Below, piece after piece: positions 45,460 through 54,020 of a stretch of 64,000 bases of DNA (positions are counted from its first letter, which is position 1; the number at the start of each line of letters is the position of its first letter). The position numbers were made by a program, and so were the translations under genes. The notes below the pieces were generated by a model. It did no database searches and was not told the origin of the DNA. It was given only the letters and a program-made list of their open reading frames with translations. This DNA comes from GCA-003244245 sp035606945 (GTDB taxonomy: Bacteria; Actinomycetota; Actinomycetes; Mycobacteriales; Pseudonocardiaceae): positions 1 to 64,000 of the forward strand of contig DATNDR010000132.1 in the NCBI GenBank assembly GCA_035606945.1, given 5' to 3'.

Positions 45460-46374
45460 CTACAGGTAGACGGTTGCAATGAAGGTGAGGAGCAGGCAGC
45501 CACCCAGCACCTGGAGTACCCGGTCGTTGAGAATGATCTGTTCGGGTTCGCCGCCGTTGCCGCCGTCGACGTCCATGGCGTAGCGCAGTATGGCCAGAGC
45601 GAAGGGCACTAGTGAGATCACCGGCCAACGGGAGTGATTGGTCTGGCTAAGCTGAAACGCCCACAAACCATCCGTTATGATCACCCCGGTGGCCGACAGC
45701 GTCCAGACGAAACGCAGATAGGAAGCGGTGTAACGCTCCAGCGACCTACGGATGTGCGCCCCGGTGCGCTCCGCGAGCTGGAGTTCTGCATACCGCTTAC
45801 CCGCCACCATGAACAGTGCCCCGAATGCGGTCGTGAGCAAAAACCACTGCGACAACACAATCCCTGCTGCGGCACCGCCTGCGATCGCCCGCAACAAAAA
45901 CCCGGACGCGACAATGGAGATGTCAACCACAGGCTGATGTTTTAGCCCCCAGCAATAGGACAGCTGCACCGCGAGATACACCACGGTGACTAACACCAAC
46001 TCGACCGACGCCAGGAACGACAACCCTGCCGCGCTCACGAACAGCACAACCGCCACCGCCACCGCTATCCGCGGCGACACCAGCCCCGCAGCGATCGGAC
46101 GGTGACACTTGGTCGGGTGCGCCCGGTCAGCGTCTATATCGTAGACATCGTTGACGAGGTACACCCCGGACGCAGCCAATGAGAACGCGACAAAGGCAAT
46201 CCCAACTGCGGCCAGCACACGCGGCTCAAACAGGGTTCCACCAGCAAGCGGCGCCGCCAGCACCAAAACATTCTTTACCCACTGCCGGGGCCGCAGGGTA
46301 CGGACCAACCCAGGCAGCGCACCACCGGCAAGTGGGGTGCCAGTCTCCCTCTGCCTCGGTCGACTGGTCGTCAT
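45460..46374 (-). CDS. UbiA-family prenyltransferase, decaprenyl-phosphate phosphoribosyltransferase-like
   Basis: 304-residue membrane protein with about nine hydrophobic segments. RPRQWVKNVLVLAAPLAGG and the prenyl-diphosphate/metal motif LVNDVYDIDADRAHPTK, with the second region YCWGLKHQPVVDI, match the DPPR synthase branch (mycobacterial Rv3806c). That enzyme makes decaprenylphosphoryl-5-phosphoribose, the precursor of the arabinose donor for arabinogalactan. This supports an arabinan-containing envelope. It lies between two GT-C glycosyltransferase genes, which would use polyprenyl-phosphate sugars. The 216 bp upstream (46375-46590) hold no gene. Confidence 0.85.
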   Translation of the reverse strand: MTTSRPRQRETGTPLAGGALPGLVRTLRPRQWVKNVLVLAAPLAGGTLFEPRVLAAVGIAFVAFSLAASGVYLVNDVYDIDADRAHPTKCHRPIAAGLVSPRIAVAVAVVLFVSAAGLSFLASVELVLVTVVYLAVQLSYCWGLKHQPVVDISIVASGFLLRAIAGGAAAGIVLSQWFLLTTAFGALFMVAGKRYAELQLAERTGAHIRRSLERYTASYLRFVWTLSATGVIITDGLWAFQLSQTNHSRWPVISLVPFALAILRYAMDVDGGNGGEPEQIILNDRVLQVLGGCLLLTFIATVYL

Positions 46375-46590
46375 CGCCGTCCTGCCCAGGGATCGCCGCG
46401 GAGCCGTCGCCGCATCCCAACGTGCTCTTCGTCGTAATTGTTGTCGGAATGTGACAGTGCCTTATCGGGCGGCGTCGTGTAGCCGACATTGCAGGCAATC
46501 GGGACGGTTCCCCTCATTCCTGTTTCATCGAATCCTGCGGCGATGTGTTACTGGTTTCTAGCCACTGACTGTCCTGATTGGGTGAGGTGC

Positions 46591-48435
46591 CTACCCTGCG
46601 GGCACCTTGAAGATGCGGATGACCGGACTGGTAGGGTCATCGAAGATTGCCACCTGAGGCAACTCTTGGAATAGCCGCTGGTAGGCGGCCGCGTCGGCGG
46701 GATAGGTCTTGGGTTGTTCGGTGAAGCGACCGTACATTCCCTCGCTGGCCACCACGTAGCCCCCGCGCGGTAGTGGGCAATCGACGACTCGTCCGCACGG
46801 AAGCACCTGGTATCGGGCCGGGTTGAGCCACGGGGCATAGGGCTCGATGAGGACGGTCGTGCCGGACGGCGTGCGCTCATCAAGCCAGTGCTGTGCGGCA
46901 TTCCAGGTGGACGGTCCTGGATACGGGAGCCGAGCCACGGCTTCGACGACGAGCACCGCGACCGCGGTGCCGGCGGTGGCCAGCCCCACCGCTCGCTGAT
47001 GATCCGCACACGTTGTCATCAGCGGTTCGATGGCCAGCGCGGCGAGCACCGCCAGCGGCGCCAGGACCAGCATGATCGTGCGGTCGTTGCGCACGGACTG
47101 CATGGCGACCACCGCACTGTAAATGACGGGGAAGCTACCGAGCACCACGGCGACGCGCCACCGCTGCCGGTCCCACACCGTGACCGCCACTACCGCAACG
47201 AGGGCCAGCGCAACCAGCAGCCCCTCGTGGGTGGCCAGGTAGCCCGCATAAAAACCGGGGGCGTTGCCGTCCATACCGGCGTGGCCGGTGGCGTAGTGCT
47301 GCCGCTCGAACTCCAGCCCCTTGAGAAACGCGGGGCGATCCAGCAGCGCATAGGGCGTGGTCGCCAGGAATGCCAAAACCGCGCATGCCCCCGCAAGGGG
47401 CAGTCCCGCTGCCGCTCGGCGAAAACCCGCGCGGTCGGTGGACCGCAGCAGCGCGGCGAAAATGACGGGGACGGCGACGAGCACCGCGGTGTACTTCATC
47501 GACGTCGCCAGCCCGACCGTCAGGCCGCTGACGGTGTAGGCCAGCCAGCTGCCCGATCGAAGCAGACGGACCGAGGCCAGCACTGCGACCGCGACGAGCA
47601 GCGCCGTAGGCATGTCCGGGGTGACGAACCGGCTGTGCGTGATGAGGGTGGGTGACAGGGCCAGCAGCATCGCGGTCACCGCCGCCGGAAGCACGCCAGT
47701 GGTGACACGGCGCGCCGTGACCCACCCGACGAGCACGACCAGGATGCCCAACGCGACGGTGACGCCGCGGTGGACCATGACCGCGGCTGGGGTTGGTGCG
47801 TAGGAGACACCCATCAGCGCACTGACTGGTGCTAGCTCGGCGAGCCCGGGGATCCAGCCCAGCAGCGGCCCGTCGAGGTGAAACGCGGCGTGCAGGTAGA
47901 AAAACAACGACGGGTAGTTGAAGAAATGCGGGTTAGCATCGCCGTTGGAAACCATCGCGTCGATGACCCGCAAGTTGACCGGCTCGTCGGGGTGGTGCAT
48001 GTAGGGCAGGTCAGCAGTGAGCCCGACCATCCGGGGGACCAACGCGAGCAACAGCAGCCCGATACACACCCGCCGCGCCGGCACGGAGCGCCCGAGGCCG
48101 CGCAGGACAGGCGCTTGAGCCCTCCGCCCATTCCGGGCGCTGGCCATAGCCACCAGGGCGGCATTAACCTCGTCGCGTTGAGCCCCGATCACCACCCGTC
48201 GAGCCGGCTCACCGCGGCCCAACAACCGCGCCACCCCGGATCGAGTGGCCTGCCATGTATCGGTGGCCATCGACCCGACCACTATGGTCCCCACCGCACC
48301 GGCTAACGCTGCCAGCCTTTTCAGCATGGGCCCCCTCCCGCTAGCCGCGATACGGGCCAACCCAAGCCTTGGACCCCGCCGGACCGAAGCCAATGCACCC
48401 GCACCGACCTCCACTACATCGACCTCTGCGGCCAT
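46591..48435 (-). CDS. GT-C type membrane glycosyltransferase with foreign N-terminal domain
   Basis: 614 residues. From about residue 115 it is a PMT/ArnT-like glycosyltransferase: first-loop acidic motif LPYMHHPDEPVNLRVIDAMV, then about ten membrane segments and a soluble C-terminus (IEPYAPWLNPARYQVLPCGR). The first 110 residues look unrelated: one hydrophobic helix (RLAALAGAVGTIVVGSMATD) followed by TWQATRSGVARLLGRGEPAR and a polar stretch, as in small stand-alone actinobacterial membrane proteins. A second ATG at 48327 would keep that helix. The join may be a gene fusion produced by deletion. A sugar from a polyprenyl donor is probably transferred outside the cell; acceptor unknown. Confidence 0.8.
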   Translation of the reverse strand: MAAEVDVVEVGAGALASVRRGPRLGLARIAASGRGPMLKRLAALAGAVGTIVVGSMATDTWQATRSGVARLLGRGEPARRVVIGAQRDEVNAALVAMASARNGRRAQAPVLRGLGRSVPARRVCIGLLLLALVPRMVGLTADLPYMHHPDEPVNLRVIDAMVSNGDANPHFFNYPSLFFYLHAAFHLDGPLLGWIPGLAELAPVSALMGVSYAPTPAAVMVHRGVTVALGILVVLVGWVTARRVTTGVLPAAVTAMLLALSPTLITHSRFVTPDMPTALLVAVAVLASVRLLRSGSWLAYTVSGLTVGLATSMKYTAVLVAVPVIFAALLRSTDRAGFRRAAAGLPLAGACAVLAFLATTPYALLDRPAFLKGLEFERQHYATGHAGMDGNAPGFYAGYLATHEGLLVALALVAVVAVTVWDRQRWRVAVVLGSFPVIYSAVVAMQSVRNDRTIMLVLAPLAVLAALAIEPLMTTCADHQRAVGLATAGTAVAVLVVEAVARLPYPGPSTWNAAQHWLDERTPSGTTVLIEPYAPWLNPARYQVLPCGRVVDCPLPRGGYVVASEGMYGRFTEQPKTYPADAAAYQRLFQELPQVAIFDDPTSPVIRIFKVPAG

Positions 48436-48503
48436 TTAGTTTCGCGAAGCACGGGCAGCCATCACAGATGCTCTGGCAATCCCCTGGAACCGTAGAGACT
48501 CGG

Positions 48504-49276
48504 TTATGGTGATCTTGCAGTTCGGGTTGGTGTTCCGCGCCGCGCACCCGGTGGGGCAGGCTTTCGGCCTGCCCGCGGTGTGTGTCTGCCAGGGGCCGAG
48601 CCTGGCCGGGCCATAGATTGGGTGATGCCCAACCGGGCACAGGCCGCGCGGAACAGCGTGGCGGTGTACTCGCTGCCGCGGTCGGTGTGCATGATCACCC
48701 CGGCGATCTGCCCGCCGCGCACGGCGACCGTCATCGCTAACGAGCCGTAGGCCAGCTCGGCGTCGTGGTGCTCGCTTAAGGCGAACCCGAGGATGCGCCG
48801 GGAGCCCACGTCCAGCACGCTGGCCGGCTGCAGCGTGCCCTCGGCGGTGTCAATCTCGGTGCCATCGCCGAACCCGCGCTGATTCACCCGCCGAGCCGTG
48901 AAGTCGCGTTTGACCAGGTCCGGGGCGTGCCAGCGGCCCTTGCCAGGGCGGGTGGTGCTCCGGCGGTGCCGCGACGGTGTTCTGGCTGACCAGCCACCCC
49001 CTCTCGGTCAGGTCCGCGGTGATCCTCGGCGCGCCATAGGTGCCCCGGTGCTGAGCGAACAACGCCGCGATCAGCGCCGCCAAGGCCCGCCGCCGCGCCC
49101 GCCGCGGTGAGCCATCGCCATGACGCCACTTGTAAAACCACGCCTGGGGCAACCCAGCGCTCGGCACGCCACCGCATGCGGCACCCCGAACTCGGCCCTC
49201 TGGGCAGCGATGAACCCGGCCACGGCTACCGCCGACCCGTCGCGTCCTTGACCCAGAGGGCGACTGAGCGCTTGAG
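48504..49276 (-). pseudogene. IS3-family transposase OrfB remnant (and OrfA end)
   Basis: Read on the minus strand across frameshifts: LKRSVALWVKDATG (end of OrfA, near 49270), then VAGFIAAQRAEFGVPHAVAC, then FAQHRGTYGAPRITADLTER with GWLVSQNT, then the rve domain DGTEIDTAEGTLQPASVLDV with SRRILGFAL and VIMHTDRGSEYTATLF. These are IS3 OrfB blocks in the right order but in three frames. The sequence decays after ARLGITQSMARPGS, so the third catalytic residue (Glu) and the C-terminus are lost. The OrfA portion is split by the IS110 insertion at 49277-50777 and resumes at 50778. Confidence 0.85.
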
Positions 49277-50777
49277 ACCTCCGATGTCGCCAGCTTGTCA
49301 AGCGGCGTGCGGGACGGGTCCGGCGTGGCGTGGTTCGGCGTGTGGCAAGGCCTTGACCGGGTCGTAACGCTGGCTGGTGTGCAGGCAGTGGTGCAGCTGG
49401 CCGAGCATGCGGTTGAACAGGTGGCGCAGCGCGGCAGGATGCCCGTCACCGTGCTGGCGCCGGTGCAGGTAGTGCTCGCGAGTGGGTGAGGGCCGCGCTG
49501 CGGCGGTGAAGGCCCAGGAGTACCCGATCGCGGCGAGTCGGTTGTTTTTGGTCCGTCGGCGGGTCACGGTGCGGGACTTGCCCGAGGCCCGGGTGACCGG
49601 TGCCGAGCCGGCGAAGGCCTGGAGGGCGCAGTCATCGACGAAGCGCGTGCGGTCGTCGCCGATCTCGGCCAGCACGATCGCCCCGCTGATATCGGCCAGG
49701 CCGGGAAAGCTGGTGATGATCTCGTAATCGGGATGTTGGGTAAATGCCTCGATCACAGCCGCAGTGAGCTGGTCGACTGAGTCGCAGACCGCGTTGAGCG
49801 GCCGCTGCGGCGCAGCGCGGTCTCCACCTTGGCCTGGGAGAGCTGTAGGCCCTCTGCCGGGCTGGGGGCGATGGCCAGCACCGCGCGGGCGTCGCTGCTG
49901 GCCAGCTGGGTGCTGGACAACCTGCGCCCGGCGGCGAACGCGGCAAGAAAGCCGGGGTGTACTCCCGCAACCGAGCCCGCAGCTCTTGCACAAGCTTGGT
50001 GCGCCGCCATACCGCGTCCTGATAGGCACGCGCGAGCACGGTGATTGACCGGGCCAGGCCGCTATCGTCGGGCAGCATCCGGTGCAGGTGCGCAGGATGT
50101 TGGCTAGTGCCATCGCATCGACATGATCGCTTTCTTGCCCGAGATCGAGGTCCGCTGTCGATACCGAGCCACCGCCAGTGGATTGATCGGGTAGATTCGG
50201 CCGGCCGGTGGCGCGCAGCACCGCGATCAGCAGCCCCCGTGGCGTCTCGATCGCCACCGGGATCGGCTCGGCCTCGCTGTCACCGGCCGCGGCGAGCATC
50301 GCGGTCAGCTCCGCAACCCCATCCAGAGTCTCGTTGATCCGCCGCTCGGCGATCAGCTGGCCGTCATCCTCGACCAGCGCAATGTCCTGATGCCCCTCAG
50401 CCCAGTCAATCCCGCAATACACCGCCACAGACGATTCCCCCCTTTGCCAGTAACCGGCTTCGTTCCGGTCCGAGGGACCGGTGGCACCGCGCGGCGACCT
50501 AATAGCAAGGCTCGAGGCCTGACCTCCGATAGAGCCGTTCGCGATCCCAGCAACCAGCAAGGGGCGTCGATTTCTCAGCGGAGAGCTCGCCGGCTCGGCA
50601 CATCCGTCGACGTCACCCTGCAGGCGGGCTCGAACCACGACCGACCCTGGGCCACCACAGCGTCGGAGACGGGCCCGACACGCCGAGATGCGCCGGTCTC
50701 AAGCAAGAACCTCAATGGGCTAAGACATCACCAGACGTCCGCGACCTATCCAGGCCCGTCCTCCAACGAGACCTATT
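49277..50777 (-). mobile_element. IS110-family element inserted into an IS3 remnant
   Basis: About 1.5 kb, the usual IS110 size, bounded by the broken IS3 orfA: ERDVL ends at 50778 and LKRSVALW resumes at 49276. Rejoining the flanks restores a continuous orfA reading (ERDVL then KRSVALW). A GAGACCT direct repeat occurs near both ends (49274-49280 and 50768-50774). No terminal inverted repeats are seen, as is normal for IS110. The exact junction is uncertain by 1-3 bp. Its transposase is frameshifted, so it cannot move on its own. Confidence 0.8.
49298..50428 (-). pseudogene. IS110-family transposase, internally frameshifted
   Basis: The GTG at 50428, with AAAGGGGGG upstream, opens the DEDD-type N-terminus YCGIDWAEGHQDIALVEDDG. 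The later Asp is in DLGQESDHVDAMALANILRT. The middle then leaves frame: LPDDSGLARSITVLARAYQD, then AVWRRTKLVQELRARLREY, lies in another phase (about 50078-49930). The frame returns for the C-terminal transposase_20 domain (IITSFPGLADISGAIVLAEI, then FAGSAPVTRASGKSRTVTRR) and YDPVKALPHAEPRHA at the end. At least two indels are therefore present. Confidence 0.85.
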
Positions 50778-50890
50778 AGCACATCACGCTCCATGGCCAG
50801 CTCAGCGTTCTCCCGCCGCAGCTCACCGCGCTCATCCTCATCCAACCGCCCAGTACCGTCCTTGTCCCGACGATCCAGGGCCACTTCTCG
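50778..50890 (-). pseudogene. IS3 OrfA fragment, upstream half
   Basis: Minus-strand reading RDKDGTGRLDEDERGELRRE followed by NAELAMERDVL matches the coiled-coil leucine-rich end of IS3 OrfA (normally LRRENAELRMERDVLKR). It stops abruptly where the IS110 element begins and continues on the far side at 49276. The HTH part of OrfA is missing; the sequence runs out about 45 bp before the RTX gene. The 50640-50777 stretch between is IS110 5' end without coding features. Confidence 0.8.
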
Positions 50891-50936
50891 GTGGTCGTGG
50901 AATGCGTCCTCCTCGGGCTACCCAAGTGCCGGCGAT

Positions 50937-51536
50937 TCAGGGGGTGTGTGTGACCTCGCATTCGGTGGCCGTGTCGTTGGTGGTCGGGTCGGTGGTGGGG
51001 GTGTAGTAGCAGATGTCGTTGTTGCCGCCGCCGCCGTTGATGGTGTCTTTAGCGTTGTCGTTGGCGTTGAATTGGTCGTTGGCGTAGATGGTGTCGTCCC
51101 CGGGGTGGCCGAGCAGCGTGTCGGCGCCGGGGCCGCCGTAAATGGTGTCGCCGCTGCCTTCGCCTTCGACGTAGTCGTTTCCCTTACCGGCGTCGATGGT
51201 GTCCGCCCCGGGGCCGCCTTCGATACTGTCGGGGCCGTCGAAGCCGCAGATGATGTCATCGCCACCGAGGCCCTCGATGGTGTCCCCTTCGTTGGTACCC
51301 CAGATGGTGTCGGGGCCGTTGGTGCCCTTTATGTAATGGGGGCGTTTGTCGTTGTCGTTGGCGCCGCCGTCGACGATGGCGTTGGCGGGCGGGGTGCCCG
51401 GGTCCCTGGGGCATGGACTCGCTGCCTGCAATGATAGATTGTTGCCAGTGTTGCCGTGTGCGAGTGCCGGGATGGCGCTGGCAAGGGTTAAAGCTAACGC
51501 AGTGCAAACGGCTGCGGAAATTGTTCGTGCTGACAT
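50937..51536 (-). CDS. secreted calcium-binding RTX-repeat protein
   Basis: 199-residue exported protein. The signal peptide is SAAVCTALALTLASAIPALA with a likely cut after ALA. The mature part contains hemolysin-type nonapeptide repeats (GPDTIWGTNEGDTIEGLGGD, DGPDSIEGGPGADTIDAGKG, GGPGADTLLGHPGDDTIYAN), which bind Ca2+ and form a parallel beta-roll. No enzymatic domain is attached, so it may be a surface or matrix protein. GAGGAAGG lies 6 nt before the ATG. Four Cys are spread over the mature chain and may form disulfides. Its leader region is duplicated at 44363-44523. IS remnants lie on both sides. Confidence 0.85.
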   Translation of the reverse strand: MSARTISAAVCTALALTLASAIPALAHGNTGNNLSLQAASPCPRDPGTPPANAIVDGGANDNDKRPHYIKGTNGPDTIWGTNEGDTIEGLGGDDIICGFDGPDSIEGGPGADTIDAGKGNDYVEGEGSGDTIYGGPGADTLLGHPGDDTIYANDQFNANDNAKDTINGGGGNNDICYYTPTTDPTTNDTATECEVTHTP

Positions 51537-51670
51537 GTTGGGCCTTCCTCGTGTGGTTTAACGGCAGGCCCACCTTGACGGATGCCGCGGTCCCCGACGC
51601 GGGCTTTGCATGAGCATCATCGTGGGCGCAGTGGTAAGTGTTACGGTGCGGGCGACGTGGCCTTCAGTGG
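51515..51670. repeat. copy A of the duplicated gene-leader region
   Basis: Start codon, ribosome site and about 130 bp upstream of the RTX gene; homologous to 44363-44523 in the same orientation. The similarity runs into the first codons (ATGTCAGC) and stops there, so what was duplicated or retained is mainly the promoter/leader. A possible weaker extension continues toward 51745 (ATCGATCAAAGGTGAT versus ATCGAGAGGTGAT before the gene at 44647). No intact gene lies in 51671-51873. Confidence 0.65.
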
Positions 51671-51873
51671 CTGATTCAGAATGGAAAGGCTGACTGTACG
51701 AATTTATTGCGCTATGGGGAGCCATCAATCTATCGATCAAAGGTGATGCGCAGCGGGAGGCGATGGAGAATGACCTAGCGCGGGTTTAGGTAAGTAGTCT
51801 TTTGATGGACTGAGCCTGTGGGGCTCGGATATTGGATTCTAGGCTTGACCTGCGGGTTTACGGTGCTCGGTGA

Positions 51874-52574
51874 TCATGCTGTGACCCGGTACTCGCTGGT
51901 GAGTCCGCCGAGGATCGGTCTGCGGCGCACCTGGTGGTCGGTGAGGTTGATCACTGGTGGGAGCTGGGCGGCTTGGGTGGTCCAGGCCCCGGTCGGATGC
52001 GCGCTCACGCCGACCAGATGTACCCGGCGGGAGCCATGCTCGACCGCGATCAGGACGTAGATCCGCCTGAGCGAGATGGTGTCCACGTGCAGGAAGTCCA
52101 CGGCGAGGACGGCCGGACCTTCTTGATCGCCGCTGCGGTGGGTGGACGCCCGGGTCGGCGGCGTGCGGTGTAGTCCCATTTCCGCGAGACAAGCTCGCAA
52201 TGCCAGGTCAACATCATGGCAGGAGTCACCGGGAAGACCTCCACCCAGCGGCGGCGTGGCAGCAGCCGGGATAAGGCGGCCAGCCACGCGCGGTCGCCAG
52301 GCGTGTAGTGCACCCGGGCGATCTGGCAGCGCAACACGGTGTTCTCGTGGCGTAAAACCAGCAGTTCGGCATCCTTGCTCAAATCTCGGCGCACTAGTAC
52401 GACGGCCAGGCCGAGCAGACCCCGCACCAGCTGTACAAGATCGAAAGCGACAGCATCCGACGATGATCCATGGCCAGACAGCCCGCGAGGAGCGCAGGGC
52501 AGCACGCTGCATCGCGTTACCGAGCCCCACACGATCAGCCATTCCATATTGCAGTGATGACCGTACCGGTGCAC
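51874..52574 (-). pseudogene. integrase-type transposase remnant
   Basis: Minus strand. The first part (LSKDAELLVLRHENTVLRCQ, then RVHYTPGDRAWLAALSRLLP, then TLTWH-like MMLTWHCELVSRKWDYT) is the N-terminal region of an rve-type transposase. After a frameshift near 52120 the core continues as VLAVDFLHVDTISLRRIYVL and IAVEHGSRRVHLVGVSAHPT, containing the first catalytic Asp. It ends soon after, lacking the second Asp and Glu. It resembles the IS3/IS481-like integrase group. A third insertion-sequence relic in this region. Confidence 0.8.
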
Positions 52575-52612
52575 TATCTCCGGCTAGCCGAAATCCCCTT
52601 CCGGCACCTCGT

Positions 52613-54010
52613 TCAGCCGCTCAGTGCTTTGGCCAGCCGGTGGACTCCCTCGCGCAGCTCGCCGACGTCGCCGGCGGCGGCAAACGACAGCCGCAAGTAC
52701 GCGCCCGGAGGTTCGGCGGAGAAATAGGGCCGCCCGGGACTCACCAGCACCCCGGCAGCCCGGGCCTGCGCCGCGAGCTTGAGGTCGTCGACGTGATCGG
52801 GCAGCCGCGCCCACAAGTGCAGACCCCCGGCGGGTAACCGGCTCACCAGGACGTCCGGGAGGTGGTCGGCGAGCGCTGCGAGCAGCGCCGCACGCCGCTC
52901 GGCGAGCGCGCCCGCCAGCCGGCTGAGATGCGCTCGCCACGCCGGTGCGCTGACGAACTCGAGCGCGGCCTCCTGGAGTAGCCGAGGGACGAAGAAGTCG
53001 TCGACGAGTCGAAGCGCACGCAGCCGCTCGGCGACAGGTCCGCGCGCGATCAGCGCCCCCACGCGCAGGTTGGGCGAAGTCGCTTTCGTCAACGAGGCGA
53101 TGTGGACCACGCGTCCGTCGGTGTCGTCGGAGACCAGTGACGGCGGTGCGGGACGTTCGTGGGCAAGCCAGCGGGCGAAGTCGTCCTCGATGACGAACGC
53201 ACCGGCCTGGCGAGCGGCGTCGAGGACCTGCGCGCGCCGGTGGCTGGCGAGCACGGCGCCGGTCGGGTTGTGGAACGTCGGCTGGCAGTAGAACAGCCGG
53301 GCCCCGGTGGCCGCGAAGGCGGCCGCGAGCAGGTCGGGCTGCACACCGTGCTCATCGGTGGGCACCGGAACCGTTCGCAGCCGCGCGGCTCGCGCGACCG
53401 CGATTGCGCCGATGTAGGTCGGCGATTCGAGCAGCACCGGGGCGCCGCTGGGCACGATCGCGCGAAACGCCGCCGACAACGCCGCCTGCGCGCCGCCGGT
53501 GACGAGCACGTCCTCCGGCGAGACCGCGGCGCCGAGCGAGCGGGCAAACCAGGCCCGCAGGGCCGGGAGGCCGGCTGTCGGCGGCCGCTCGGACGCATCC
53601 GGGCGCCGGCCGGCACGAGCCAGCGCCGCGCTCAGCGCGCGGTTGGGCAGCAGCGACGGGTGCGGGTACCCACCGGCCAGCGACACCGCACCCGACGGCT
53701 CTGTCTGCAACAGAAACGCCACGCTCGTGGTGTCGATCGTGCGATCGCCGAGCGCCAGGGTCTGCCAGGACAGGTCCGGGGGCTCGGCAGCCCGCGCGGC
53801 ACGCTCGGCAACGTAGGTCCCGCTGCCCGGGCGCGTGACAAGCACGCCCTCGGCTGCCAGCGCCGCCAGCGCCCGGGACAGCGTGACCGGGCTGACGCCA
53901 TAGCGGGCGGTGAGCTCGCGGGTTGACGGCAGCCGCTCGCCGGGCCGCATGGCACGGGCACATTCGCGCAACGCCGAGCCCACGCGGTCGATACTGCTAT
54001 CGTTATTCAT
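52613..54010 (-). CDS. MocR-type GntR/aminotransferase regulator
   Basis: 465-residue chimeric regulator. The winged HTH at residues 5-70 (RPGERLPSTRELTARYGVSP, then LAAEGVLVTRPGSGTYV) is joined to a fold-type I aminotransferase domain with the PLP lysine at Lys309 in ASLTKATSPNLRVG. MocR proteins sense PLP or amino compounds and usually control a divergent gene. Here the divergent gene encodes an EamA-PNPOx fusion, and the two ATG codons overlap in one CATG. The C-terminus (GAYLRLSFAAAGDVGELREG) is complete. It marks the return to ordinary genes after the IS-rich stretch. Confidence 0.92.
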   Translation of the reverse strand: MNNDSSIDRVGSALRECARAMRPGERLPSTRELTARYGVSPVTLSRALAALAAEGVLVTRPGSGTYVAERAARAAEPPDLSWQTLALGDRTIDTTSVAFLLQTEPSGAVSLAGGYPHPSLLPNRALSAALARAGRRPDASERPPTAGLPALRAWFARSLGAAVSPEDVLVTGGAQAALSAAFRAIVPSGAPVLLESPTYIGAIAVARAARLRTVPVPTDEHGVQPDLLAAAFAATGARLFYCQPTFHNPTGAVLASHRRAQVLDAARQAGAFVIEDDFARWLAHERPAPPSLVSDDTDGRVVHIASLTKATSPNLRVGALIARGPVAERLRALRLVDDFFVPRLLQEAALEFVSAPAWRAHLSRLAGALAERRAALLAALADHLPDVLVSRLPAGGLHLWARLPDHVDDLKLAAQARAAGVLVSPGRPYFSAEPPGAYLRLSFAAAGDVGELREGVHRLAKALSG

Positions 54011-54020
54011 GACAGCGCAG
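53998..54020. promoter_or_regulatory. overlapping start codons and back-to-back -10 boxes
   Basis: CATG at 54008-54011 supplies the ATG of both divergent genes (54010-54008 minus, 54009-54011 plus). TATCGT (53998-54003) lies 5 nt before the plus-strand ATG. On the minus strand TACTCT lies about 8 nt before the other ATG. With no room for leaders, both mRNAs are predicted to be leaderless or nearly so, each promoter sitting inside the opposite coding region. Confidence 0.55.

Noticed and set aside
50793..51434. Val/Gly-rich plus-strand frame that looks like a repeat protein
   Set aside because: Its regularity is the antisense of the RTX nonapeptide repeats on the minus strand.
52613..52940. 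Minus-strand frame of 118 codons at the end of the MocR gene
   Set aside because: Shadow of the aminotransferase domain in another phase; no start signal or domain.
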